A DNA stretch of 64,000 nucleotides from Pseudomonas veronii (GCF_001439695.1 NZ_JYLL01000001.1:372001-436000), one strand, 5' to 3'; positions 7,371 to 15,489 are shown, counted from the stretch's first letter. Made by a program: numbers and translations. The notes: a model not told the origin generated them from the sequence alone.

Positions 7371-8375
7371 GTGAAAAAACTCGTTAGCGCCTCTCTTCTG
7401 GCCGCCGGCCTTGCATTGGCCGGTGTCGTCCAGGCCGCACCGACCACCCTGCTCAACGTGTCCTACGACGTGATGCGCGATTTCTACAAGGACTACAACG
7501 CCGCCTTCCAGAAACACTGGGAAGCCGAGCACCCGAACGACAAGCTGACCTTGCAGATGTCCTTCGGCGGCTCCAGCAAACAAGCGCGCTCGGTGATCGA
7601 CGGCCTGCCGGCTGATGTAATCACCATGAACATGGCCACCGACATCAACGCCCTGGTCGACAACGGCAAACTGGTGCCGGACAACTGGGCTACCCGCCTG
7701 CCGAACAACAGCGCGCCGTTCACTTCGGCCACCGTGTTTATCGTGCGCAAGGGCAACCCGAAAGCCCTGAAAGACTGGCCGGACCTGCTCAAGGATGGTG
7801 TGCAAGTGGTCGTGCCCAACCCGAAGACCTCGGGTAACGGTCGCTACACCTACCTGTCGGCCTGGGGCTACGTGCTGAAGAACGGCGGTGACGAAGACAA
7901 GGCCAAGGCCTTTGTCGGCAAGCTGTTCAAGCAAGCGCCCGTGCTGGACACCGGTGGCCGTGCCGCGACCACGACGTTCATGACCAACCAGATCGGCGAT
8001 GTGCTGGTGACCTTTGAAAACGAAGCGGAAATGATCGCCCGCGAATTCGGCCGCGATCAGTTCGAAGTGGTCTACCCAAGTGTCTCCGCCGAAGCCGAGC
8101 CACCGGTCACGGTGGTGGACAAAGTGGTCGAGAAGAAAGGCACGCGCGCAGTCGCCGAAGACTACCTGAAGTACCTGTGGTCGCCGGAAGGCCAGGAAAT
8201 CGCGGCCAACAACTACCTGCGCCCGCGTGACCCGAAAGTGCTGGCCAAGTACACCGATCGCTTCCCGAAAGTCGACTTCCTGTCGGTCGAGAAGACCTTT
8301 GGCGACTGGCGCACCGTGCAGAAAACCCACTTCAACGATGGCGGGGTGTTCGACCAGATCTACAACGGGCAGTAA
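7371..8375 (+). CDS. sbp: Periplasmic sulfate-binding protein
   Basis: Periplasmic receptor for a sulfate/thiosulfate ABC importer. The 334-residue precursor has a clear signal peptide (MKKLVSASLLAAGLALAGVVQA, cleaved before APTTL). It then shows the family segments LNVSYDVMRDFYKDYNAAF, QMSFGGSSKQARSVIDGL, VIPNPKTSGNGRYTYL-like VVPNPKTSGNGRYTYL, and FVYPS-like VVYPSVSAEAEPPV. The cysTWA membrane and ATPase genes are not next to it: the next gene downstream is an MFS transporter behind a REP element, so it is a single-gene unit here. A paralogue could sit with the transporter elsewhere. Confidence 0.93.
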   Translation: MKKLVSASLLAAGLALAGVVQAAPTTLLNVSYDVMRDFYKDYNAAFQKHWEAEHPNDKLTLQMSFGGSSKQARSVIDGLPADVITMNMATDINALVDNGKLVPDNWATRLPNNSAPFTSATVFIVRKGNPKALKDWPDLLKDGVQVVVPNPKTSGNGRYTYLSAWGYVLKNGGDEDKAKAFVGKLFKQAPVLDTGGRAATTTFMTNQIGDVLVTFENEAEMIAREFGRDQFEVVYPSVSAEAEPPVTVVDKVVEKKGTRAVAEDYLKYLWSPEGQEIAANNYLRPRDPKVLAKYTDRFPKVDFLSVEKTFGDWRTVQKTHFNDGGVFDQIYNGQ

Positions 8376-8404
8376 GCCGCTTGCACTGAAGAAACGCGAG
8401 CCCA

Positions 8405-8491
8405 TGTGGGGGCGGGCTTGCCTGCGATAGCGTCGCCCGGGTGTGTCCGATACACCGGGGTGTCCGCATTGCAGGCAAGCCCGCTCCCACA
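8405..8491. repeat. Paired REP element (BIME-like)
   Basis: Two inverted REP units: TGTGGGGGCGGGCTTGCCTGC and, 44 bp on, its near-complement GCAGGCAAGCCCGCTCCCACA. They enclose a smaller inverted GTGTGTCCG/CGGGGTGTCC region. The pair lies between sbp and the MFS gene, a typical position for a doublet REP element, and can form one long cruciform. Confidence 0.85.
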
Positions 8492-8697
8492 TTCGTTTGA
8501 TGCCAAGCGTGATCGTCAGGCCGCCGGGTCGCCTGTTTCGGCCGGTGCGTCTGCATGTATCATGGGCGTTCGAAGCCAACGCCAAGGCTTCAGTCATCAT
8601 TTCACGGCATGAGTGTTATCACCGCTAACAGCCTACTCGTCGCAGTGTCTTGTCTTTACTCTCGCTCGCCATCTTCCTTCGCTTTTATGAGAACACC

Positions 8698-9894
8698 ATG
8701 AACGCTACTCCCCACGCTACGAGCACCATGACCCGCGGGATGGTGATGCTGTTTGCGTTTTGCTGCGGCGCCATCGTCGCCAACATCTACTACGCGCAAC
8801 CGATCATCGAGCTGATCGCGCCGGACATCGGCCTGACGCCCGCCATGGCCAGCCTGATCGTATCGCTGACGCAAATCGGCTACGCCCTGGGCCTGTTCTT
8901 CCTGGTGCCCCTGGGTGACTTGCTGGAAAACCGCAAGCTGATGATCAGCACCACCGTGATCGCCATCGCCAGCCTGCTGGGTGCGGCGTTTACCGAGCAA
9001 CCGAACCTGTTCCTGCTGGTGTCGTTGTTGATCGGTTTCAGCTCGGTGTCGGTGCAGATCCTGATCCCACTGGCGGCGCACCTGGCACCCGCCGAGTCCC
9101 GTGGCCGCGTGGTCGGCAGCATCATGGGCGGCCTGTTGCTGGGCATCCTGCTGGCGCGGCCGGTGTCCAGTGTGGTCGCCGACCATTTCGGCTGGCGCGC
9201 GATGTTCATGGCCGCCGCCGCGTTGATGGCCGTTATCAGCGTGGTCTTGCTGATGACCATCCCCAAGCGCCAGCCCGACCACAGCGCCAGCTATGGCCAG
9301 TTGTTGCGTTCCCTCGGCACCCTGCTGCGTGAACAACCGCTGTTGCGCCAGCGCGCCTTTTATCAAGGTTGCATGTTTGCCACCTTCAGCCTGTTCTGGA
9401 CCGCCGCGCCGCTGGAGTTGGTGCGCAACCATGGCCTGAGCCAGACCCAGATCGCGATCTTCGCCCTGGTCGGTGCCATCGGTGCCATCGCCGCGCCCAT
9501 CGCCGGGCGCCTGGCCGATGCCGGCCACACCTACCGCGCGTCACTGCTGGCCATGGTGTTTGCGGTGCTGAGCTTCCTGCCGGCCTTCGTACACCCGCTG
9601 TACAGCGTGATCGGCCTGGCGGTGACCGGCGTGGTCCTCGACTTCTGCGTGCAGATGAACATGGTCCTCGGCCAACGCGCCATCTACGCCCTCGACGCCA
9701 ACAGCCGCAGCCGCCTGAACGCGCTGTACATGACCAGCATCTTCATCGGCGGTGCCTTCGGCTCGGCGATTGCCAGCAGCGTGTACGAACACGGCGGCTG
9801 GCTGGGCGTGATGCTGGTGGGCAGTGCGTTCCCGCTGGTGGCGCTGCTGCGCTTTCTCAGTGCTTCGCGCCACACTTCGGCGGTCACTGCCTGA
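8698..9894 (+). CDS. MFS transporter (drug:H+ antiporter-like)
   Basis: Inner-membrane major facilitator of 398 residues with 12 predicted membrane helices. The N-terminal half contains the motif-A-like loop GLFFLVPLGDLLENRKLM between helices 2 and 3. Helix 1 carries CCGAIVANIYYAQPIIELIAP, common in YnfM-type and arabinose-efflux-like exporters. The ATG at 8698 follows a TATGAGAACACC leader; upstream in-frame codons are not needed for the fold. The substrate cannot be read from the sequence. It stands alone between a REP pair and the convergent serralysin gene. Confidence 0.85.
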   Translation: MNATPHATSTMTRGMVMLFAFCCGAIVANIYYAQPIIELIAPDIGLTPAMASLIVSLTQIGYALGLFFLVPLGDLLENRKLMISTTVIAIASLLGAAFTEQPNLFLLVSLLIGFSSVSVQILIPLAAHLAPAESRGRVVGSIMGGLLLGILLARPVSSVVADHFGWRAMFMAAAALMAVISVVLLMTIPKRQPDHSASYGQLLRSLGTLLREQPLLRQRAFYQGCMFATFSLFWTAAPLELVRNHGLSQTQIAIFALVGAIGAIAAPIAGRLADAGHTYRASLLAMVFAVLSFLPAFVHPLYSVIGLAVTGVVLDFCVQMNMVLGQRAIYALDANSRSRLNALYMTSIFIGGAFGSAIASSVYEHGGWLGVMLVGSAFPLVALLRFLSASRHTSAVTA

Positions 9895-9924
9895 CGGCAT
9901 GATGCCTCGGGATCGTGGGTGGGG

Positions 9925-11439
9925 TTACGAGCGCGGCCTGCCACTGGACGATGGGGCGATAATCTGCAGCAGCTGTAACACGAACGCTGACAGCGTCTTG
10001 GCAAGCATTTCGATCAGTGCGGACGGCCCGTTTGGGGTTTCACCCGGCGGCGGGGTTGGGGTTGGGGTTGGGGTTGGAGCCGGAGTCGGAGTTGGGGCTG
10101 GCGTCGGCACAGACTGAACTTCAGGCTGCGACCCATCCCACCGTACATCGCCAGGCTTGATCTGCCCCTTGCTGTTGATCACCATGTCCGCGTTGCCCGT
10201 CCCCTTCAGATCAATGGCCAGGCTCGCCCCCCCCGTACTGGCATCGTGTTTGAGCACCGCTTCACCGGCGCGGCCGCTGAACCGATCGGTAAACACCAGG
10301 GCGCGCACACCTGCCGCTTTTAACGCACCCGAGACGTCGATCTTATCGGTACCGCTGGTGAAGTCCTCGATCAGGTCGGGGCTCTGTGCGGCGGAGTCGC
10401 TGACGTTATCGTAGACAAACGTATCCGCGCCGCCGCCGCCCCTCAACGTGTCGGCGCCGGCACCGCCCTTGAGGCGGTTGGCCGCATCATTGCCGATCAA
10501 GGCATCACGACCGGCACCGCCGATCGCGTTTTCAATAACACATCCCTTGGCGACGGACACATTGCCCTTCAAGCCGCCCACGTCAGAGAACGACTCCGCA
10601 TTCAGATCGACCTTCTGATCCTGGGAAAACCCGGAAAAATCCAGCGTATCCACACCACCACCATCCCACACACAGAACACCGGTTTGTCCCTGGCGCTGG
10701 TAAGGCTCATCACTTCGCGCTCGGTATTGGAGTTGAAACCATAGACGGTGTCGGTCTTGCGGGTCTGGTGGTTGGCGCCATACAAGCGTTGCGCCGCGGC
10801 GATATCGTCCATCATCGGGGCAGACGGATTGAGCGATCTGAAGTCATGACCGGATTGATGGCGTTCCGACCAGTAACTCATCACGGTGCGTGCCTTGGTG
10901 TCCTGCGCGTAGACCGCGCCGTTTTGGTAGTTGGCACCGTCGCCGTTATAGCGTCCCGGATGTTGCAGGCCAATAGCGTGACCGATTTCATGAATAGCCG
11001 TGACCGAAAAGTGACTGCCCAGCGCAGGCGAAGCCGCCCCGCCCCGGGTGCCGATCGTGGCCGCTGTCCGATTCGTGGAACCATGAGGTAAGTCGGCAAC
11101 CCCCCGGTCGCCGCGAGGGTTGTTGTGGATACTGAGCGCTCCGTCCGTACCGTTTGACTGCTCGCGGAAACTGATATTGGCCACATCCTGCCAGGCTTGC
11201 ACTGCCTGGTGCACGCGCTGTTTCTGCTGGGCGGTGAAACTCGCGTCGACCGTGTAGTGCAAGTCGATCTTCTGATCGCCGTTACGGTCACGGAAACGAT
11301 GATTTTCCCGCGTGATTTGTTTGGCCGCCTGGTCCGTCGTAAACGACGGTTTCTTCGAGGCCCCGGCACCAAACGGGCCGGGGTCCGATATCGGAAACCC
11401 CATGCGGGAAGTTACAGAAAACAGATCAGGTCCATTCAT
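9925..11439 (-). CDS. Serralysin-family RTX metalloprotease with Pro/Thr-rich C-terminal extension
   Basis: Secreted zinc protease of the serralysin/AprA type, 504 residues. The zinc motif HEIGHAIGLQH is at residues 150-160 and the Met-turn VMSYW at 186-190. Calcium-binding RTX nonapeptides occur around 307-340 (GGAGRDALIGND, GGAGADTLRGGGGAD). The beta-roll domain ends near GNADMVINSKGQIKPGDV (about 415-431), where AprA-like proteins normally stop with a type I secretion signal. Here about 70 residues follow: a Pro/Thr/Ala repeat at 445-465 and a hydrophobic helix, LIEMLAKTLSAFVLQLLQII, at 475-494. No aprDEF exporter or inhibitor gene is adjacent. It is probably active, but its export route is unclear. 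Confidence 0.9.
   Translation of the reverse strand: MNGPDLFSVTSRMGFPISDPGPFGAGASKKPSFTTDQAAKQITRENHRFRDRNGDQKIDLHYTVDASFTAQQKQRVHQAVQAWQDVANISFREQSNGTDGALSIHNNPRGDRGVADLPHGSTNRTAATIGTRGGAASPALGSHFSVTAIHEIGHAIGLQHPGRYNGDGANYQNGAVYAQDTKARTVMSYWSERHQSGHDFRSLNPSAPMMDDIAAAQRLYGANHQTRKTDTVYGFNSNTEREVMSLTSARDKPVFCVWDGGGVDTLDFSGFSQDQKVDLNAESFSDVGGLKGNVSVAKGCVIENAIGGAGRDALIGNDAANRLKGGAGADTLRGGGGADTFVYDNVSDSAAQSPDLIEDFTSGTDKIDVSGALKAAGVRALVFTDRFSGRAGEAVLKHDASTGGASLAIDLKGTGNADMVINSKGQIKPGDVRWDGSQPEVQSVPTPAPTPTPAPTPTPTPTPPPGETPNGPSALIEMLAKTLSAFVLQLLQIIAPSSSGRPRS
10052..10073 (+). repeat. G4T2 tandem repeat inside the protease gene (G-quadruplex motif)
   Basis: Four runs of GGGG separated by TT on the + strand, the template strand of the protease gene. 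On the coding strand they read CCAACCCC and give the Pro-Thr repeat. Four equal G-runs with two-base loops meet the standard G-quadruplex pattern. The tract can also expand or contract by slippage, and changes of 6 bp would keep the reading frame. Confidence 0.7.
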
Positions 11440-11900
11440 TGTGCGGCACTCGTATTATTAATGAATACACAAGAACACCGAATCGAATCGATCCGGAGAT
11501 TAAGTATCAATAACCGCGAGCCGCGTTAAACCAGGCTCATCGTTATCGCCGATAATCTCGCACAGTGAAAAATAGCGGACCAACACTATTTTAGTTTCAG
11601 CTGAAACAACCACACGCCGCGTAACATGCAGTCAGACAACCAGGATTTTATTTGCAATTTAAACATCCAACCACACAACCGACTCACCAATACCGGGTTG
11701 CTTTTACAATAAAAAAACAAATTCTAAACAAATACCCGTCACTGGCTTACTTCAATTCCCGCCAGACAAAGACATATCCACTTAAGCTTCTTCACGGCGA
11801 TAAACCCCGCCTGGGAGCGGGTGACAAGCCATAGCCATTCCCCGTAGGCTTTGCGCCGTACTGCGTCGCGATGCGCTCAATCACAAGCAAGGGACACCCG
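11440..11900. other. AT-rich intergenic region, with a 14-bp palindrome
   Basis: These 460 bp between the divergently transcribed protease gene and a LysR gene are clearly more AT-rich than the surroundings. No convincing gene is present; the small open frame at 11652-11834 has no recognisable sequence or ribosome site. The perfect palindrome GTTTCAGCTGAAAC lies at 11594-11607, 155 bp before the protease start, and could be an operator. The region should hold both promoters. Confidence 0.5.
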
Positions 11901-12782
11901 ATGGACCGCCTGACCGCCATGGAAACCTTCGTCCACGTTGTCGAAACCGGCTCGTTCTCCGCCGCCGCCAAACGCCTGGGCATCGGCCAGCCCGCGGTGT
12001 CGAAGAGCGTCGCGCAGTTGGAAGCGCGCCTGGCGGTGCGCTTGGTACTGCGCTCAACCAGGGGCCTGACGCCGACCGAAGCAGGCCTGGCGTATTTCGA
12101 AAAAGCCAAGCGCGCCATCGATGAGGCCAACGAGGCCGACGACGCTGCCCGCAGCGCGGGCGCCGGGCTGTCGGGTAACTTGCGCATCAGCGCCGCCGTG
12201 ACCTTCGCCAGCCTGCATATCCTTCCGCACCTGGGGCCGTTCCTGGAGCAGTACCCTGGGTTGAACATCGATGTGGTACTCGACGACCACAGCCTCAACC
12301 TGGTGGAAGAAGGCATCGACGTCGCCCTGCGCATGGGCAACCTGAGCGATTCGGGGCTGACCGCACGCAAGATCGGGGCGTCGCCCTGCCATATCCTGGG
12401 CACCCCGGCCTACTTCGAACGCTTCGGCGAACCCGCCACGCCAGCCGATCTGCTGCGACACCAGGCGGTCATCTACACCCAGGGCGAGGGCGCGCGCTGG
12501 ACATTTACCCGAGACGCCCGCGAATACCCGATCGTCGTCCATGGCCGCTTGCACATCACAGCGGCGGAAGGGGTGCGCGCGGCTGTGCTGAACCACTTGG
12601 GCCTGACCCTGGCATCGGCCTGGATGTTCGCGCCGGAACTGGCCAGTGGCGCGGTGAAGCCAGTGCTGACCGACTGGCATTTGCCGGCGCGGGACTTATG
12701 GGCGGTGTTTCCGACAGGGCGGATGGCGAGTGCCAAGGCGCGGGCGTTTGTGGAGTATGTGGAACGGTTGTCAACGCGCTGA
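11901..12782 (+). CDS. LysR-family transcriptional regulator
   Basis: LysR-type regulator of 293 residues. The N-terminal winged helix-turn-helix reads METFVHVVETGSFSAAAKRLGIGQPAVSKSVAQLEARL, followed by a linker helix and a substrate-binding domain from about residue 90 (GNLRISAAVTFASLHILPHLGPFL). The sequence is closest in style to the DsdA/CrgA-like subgroup that often controls adjacent oxidoreductases or exporters, but no such target is beside it. The ATG at 11901 opens the conserved MDRLTAMETF start. Its 3' end overlaps that of the convergent phnN by 12 bp. Confidence 0.88.
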   Translation: MDRLTAMETFVHVVETGSFSAAAKRLGIGQPAVSKSVAQLEARLAVRLVLRSTRGLTPTEAGLAYFEKAKRAIDEANEADDAARSAGAGLSGNLRISAAVTFASLHILPHLGPFLEQYPGLNIDVVLDDHSLNLVEEGIDVALRMGNLSDSGLTARKIGASPCHILGTPAYFERFGEPATPADLLRHQAVIYTQGEGARWTFTRDAREYPIVVHGRLHITAAEGVRAAVLNHLGLTLASAWMFAPELASGAVKPVLTDWHLPARDLWAVFPTGRMASAKARAFVEYVERLSTR

Positions 12783-13334
12783 CGGGTCCAGGTAGCGCAG
12801 CAAACACTCGACCGTATGCTCCAGCGGGCCGGAGTTATCCAGCACGAGCAACCCCGCCCCCATGCCGGCCAGCAACTGCGCCGTAAACCGTGCATTACGC
12901 GCCAGGCGCGCATCGATATCCGCCACCGACTCACGCCCCCGCGCCAGCAAGCGCTGGCGCAGCGCCGCCTGATCGACACTCAGCAACACCACCAGCAACG
13001 CCGGGTAACGCTCGCGGGCCTGCGCCAGGTGGGCACGGGAGCCGTTGACCAGCACATCCTCCCCCGCCGCCAGCCACGCGTCGATGTCCGTGGGTATGCC
13101 ATAGGACAACCCATTGGCCTGCCAACTCAACGCAAACGCGCCCTCGGCTTGCATCGCGACAAACTGCTCGGCGCTCACCCCCTGTGCCGCCTCGCCCACC
13201 GCTTCCGCCGAGCGCGTAATCACCCGACGCACAATGCGGCAGCCACGCTCGGCCAAACGTGGTCGTGCAGCGTCCAACAGGCTGTCCTTGCCCGAACCCG
13301 ATGGCCCGATGAGATAGATCAACCTGCCCGCCAT
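12771..13334 (-). CDS. phnN: Ribose 1,5-bisphosphate phosphokinase (PhnN)
   Basis: Phosphorylates ribose 1,5-bisphosphate to PRPP, the last step in recovering ribose from carbon-phosphorus lyase products. The 187-residue protein is guanylate-kinase-like with a P-loop at its N-terminus (LIYLIGPSGSGKDSLL) and the segments RRVITRSAEAVGE and LSWQANGLSYGIP. The ATG at 13334 is chosen over the TTG at 13337 because AGAGGG lies 7 bp upstream. In complete phn operons phnN sits between phnM and phnP; here it is alone, with no C-P lyase gene on either side, so it may provide PRPP independently or be a leftover of a lost operon. Confidence 0.88.
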   Translation of the reverse strand: MAGRLIYLIGPSGSGKDSLLDAARPRLAERGCRIVRRVITRSAEAVGEAAQGVSAEQFVAMQAEGAFALSWQANGLSYGIPTDIDAWLAAGEDVLVNGSRAHLAQARERYPALLVVLLSVDQAALRQRLLARGRESVADIDARLARNARFTAQLLAGMGAGLLVLDNSGPLEHTVECLLRYLDPSAR

Positions 13335-13502
13335 CAATACACCCTCTTCGCTTGTCTGCAGATTTGTTGCATGACCGACTACGTTTCACGGCGGCGGCCA
13401 CAGTATCGGATTGTGACGCGCTACGCACTCGGTCAGGCGTGCGCGTAGGCGCTTTCATGTTCGGGTGCAGGAACTGTGCACGGTTTCCCGGAAGGCAGAG
13501 GG

Positions 13503-14099
13503 TCAGCCTCCAGACAAAACGCGCGCGCATTGCCACACCGCAAAGCCAATCAATAGTCCACCGCTGATACGATTGATCACATCAAGATCAGGATTATCGA
13601 TCAGCGCAGTCCTGATGAGGCTGCCACCCAGCGCATATAACATCTGACCTAAAAATGAACCCACCAGAAAACCCGCCAGACTCAGGTAGAGCCCGAGCCC
13701 CTCAAACAGCGTGCCGCTGGCAATCACATAGGAGGAGATCGCTACGATAGTGAGTGGGTTCATTAGCGTCAGTAAAAAGACCGGGATAAATCCTGCTGTC
13801 GTTTTTACTTGTGCCACAGCTGTATGTTTTGCAAATGTAATGCCCCCCAGATAAAACAGGTAAGCAATTGCCACCCAGGTCAACAGACGGTTATTGGCTA
13901 GCCAAAATGCCTTGATTGTCTGCAAACCATAAAATGCGACAGCCGCAAAAACCGCATCTGCAACTGCCGCACCTAGAGCCCCAGGTAGTGCGCCGCGAAA
14001 GCCACAGGCGATGGACTGCCTCAGGATGATCAAGGCTATCGGTCCAAAACCTATGGAAAGCATTGTGGCGAATACCATCGAACTCAGAAAACCCTGCAT
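13503..14099 (-). CDS. LysE/RhtB-family exporter
   Basis: Inner-membrane amino-acid exporter of the LysE superfamily, 198 residues with about six membrane helices. The N-terminal family signature is IGFGPIALIILRQSIACGFRGALPGALGAAVADAVF, and a conserved TLMNPLTIVAI lies near residue 110. The ATG follows the rubredoxin stop directly with no spacer, so translation is coupled. Together with the upstream oxygenase it suggests a cluster that makes and exports a small amino-acid-like compound; that is inference. Codon use is less GC-rich than in the neighbouring genes. Confidence 0.85.
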   Translation of the reverse strand: MQGFLSSMVFATMLSIGFGPIALIILRQSIACGFRGALPGALGAAVADAVFAAVAFYGLQTIKAFWLANNRLLTWVAIAYLFYLGGITFAKHTAVAQVKTTAGFIPVFLLTLMNPLTIVAISSYVIASGTLFEGLGLYLSLAGFLVGSFLGQMLYALGGSLIRTALIDNPDLDVINRISGGLLIGFAVWQCARVLSGG

Positions 14100-14267
14100 C
14101 TAACTCAGAACCTCAATAAACAGCTTTTTCTTCGCTTGGCAGTGCGGGCATTGAAACGCCTCCCCAATCTCATCCCAAGTCGTGCCGGGTTCTATATCGA
14201 CTAGAGCCTCGCCTGAAGACTCTGAATAAACGTAGTGGCAAATCTGGCACTCATAAGACCGACTCAT
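14100..14267 (-). CDS. Atypical rubredoxin
   Basis: Small one-iron electron carrier of 55 residues. The two iron-binding knuckles are CQICHYVYSE and CPHCQAKKKLF, with the family's aromatic and acidic residues between them (PGTTWDEIGEAFQCP). In standard rubredoxins both knuckles read CxxCG; here both glycines are replaced (His and Gln), which should alter the hydrogen bonds around the iron and perhaps its potential or partner. The ATG at 14267 is chosen over a GTG at 14282 because GAAGGA lies just upstream. It lies 32 bp after the oxygenase stop, so the likely partner is that di-iron enzyme. Confidence 0.88.
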   Translation of the reverse strand: MSRSYECQICHYVYSESSGEALVDIEPGTTWDEIGEAFQCPHCQAKKKLFIEVLS

Positions 14268-14299
14268 AATAATGTCCTTCACTATCAGAAGTTCGATTT

Positions 14300-15112
14300 T
14301 CAGGCCAGCCGCCGATTCAAAGCGGCAAACATTTGCTCGAACCCATCCATAAATGCCATCGCCCCGCGCATTGCATGCGGGGCAATAGTTGGATTTTTCT
14401 CCAAGTACGAAATCATGATTTCGCGCCCGGTCGCGACATGCATAGGTTCAACCTCACAATGAATCGCAAAGAATGCCAAAACGGGGTCATCTTCGTCGAC
14501 CAGGCCATATTCGCCGGCATATTTTTGAAATCCTTTCAGGAAAAACTGAAACTCTCGTGAGGAAGTCATTTCTGACGCCAAATGAAAACCCAATGCCTCA
14601 CCTAAAAACTCAGAACGGTACATTCGATGGGTATTATTACCCATGGCGGTGCCCTCAGGAAGAATGTAGTGAGGATTGAACAGCTCAGCATCGGAAAGTC
14701 CCAGGTGAGTGGTCAGTTGTTTGAACATTTGATGATGGGTTGGCAACATATGCTTGCTATGTTGATGTAGACCGTATTCATCCACGGATGCGTAAAGAAT
14801 ATGCGCGGCTTTAGCCGTGCCGTGCCACATATCTTCTTTAATCCATTCATCCGTAACGCGCGCAGCCAATGCGACGATTCCAGCCGGAACATCCTTGAAG
14901 AAAGCCCAAATAGTTGCAAAAAATAGAGCCCTTTCTGGATGACTTAGTGGCTTATCGGAAATAATTTTCCCAAACGACTCAAGCTCACGTAGGGCAGAGT
15001 GCCGCACTATCGCATTTGCGATTTCATTATAACCAGCCTCGCACACTTTATATATTTCACCACGAGTAGATCTTTCATTTGATCCCGCGCCGATCGGATT
15101 CTGAACACTCAT
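14300..15112 (-). CDS. Haem-oxygenase-like di-iron oxygenase (HDO superfamily), unknown substrate
   Basis: All-helical protein of 270 residues assigned to the HDO/TenA-like 'iron-containing redox enzyme' group by its ligand pattern. The expected metal ligands are present in order: Glu112 in VDEYG, His126 in PTHHQMF (followed by the typical LxxxLGL), Glu172 in GEALGF, and the third-helix motif His218-x3-Glu222-x2-His225 in HCEVEPMH. Known members include UndA, BesC, CADD, SznF and the fluopsin enzymes FlcD/E, which oxidise fatty acids, amino acids or peptides. It does not resemble UndA beyond the ligand pattern. It heads a cassette with a rubredoxin and a LysE exporter. The ATG at 15112 is preferred to upstream codons, which encode a Lys/Asn-rich non-conserved stretch. 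Confidence 0.8.
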   Translation of the reverse strand: MSVQNPIGAGSNERSTRGEIYKVCEAGYNEIANAIVRHSALRELESFGKIISDKPLSHPERALFFATIWAFFKDVPAGIVALAARVTDEWIKEDMWHGTAKAAHILYASVDEYGLHQHSKHMLPTHHQMFKQLTTHLGLSDAELFNPHYILPEGTAMGNNTHRMYRSEFLGEALGFHLASEMTSSREFQFFLKGFQKYAGEYGLVDEDDPVLAFFAIHCEVEPMHVATGREIMISYLEKNPTIAPHAMRGAMAFMDGFEQMFAALNRRLA

Positions 15113-15489
15113 ATAATTATCCTTGTTTTTATAACAAATGAATTTCAACCCGCCTTTAAAAAGGCATTGCACACAAAATTATTAGCATCACGCCACACAT
15201 GTCAATCCACAAATCAATTATTTCCAACAAACCTATGAAACATGCGACTTAGAGCCTTGCCATCCGCTACGAACCAACTATGAGCCAACCGCCAAGTTTA
15301 AAAAAAACCTCCTTCCTACTCCAACAAAAGTAGGCAACACATAGAAACTTCCTTTTTTATTGAGTGAAACCTCTCATTTAATGGAGTTACATCCCCAACA
15401 CCGCATCAACCATCCCCTGACGGGCAATTTCAAACTTCAACTTATGAGCTACCGGGCAGCATAATTACAGGTTTGCAGTTACCCCTCGC
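15113..15489. other. AT-rich leader upstream of the oxygenase cassette
   Basis: No gene is visible in these roughly 380 bp. Base composition drops sharply (many A/T runs, for example around 15160-15260 and 15300-15380) compared with the flanking chromosome. This fits a horizontally acquired segment and should contain the promoter of the oxygenase-rubredoxin-exporter cassette. No clear operator or terminator was recognised. Confidence 0.5.

Noticed and set aside
8405..8491. CRISPR-like repeats
   Set aside because: The repeats are inverted pairs, not direct repeats with spacers, and no cas gene is present; they are REP elements.
11652..11834. Small open frame in the AT-rich gap
   Set aside because: No ribosome site, no family features, and unusual composition; it looks like chance.
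13335..13502. Remnants of phnM or other C-P lyase genes upstream of phnN
   Set aside because: Translation of both strands shows no PhnM-like segment; the stretch is non-coding as far as can be seen.
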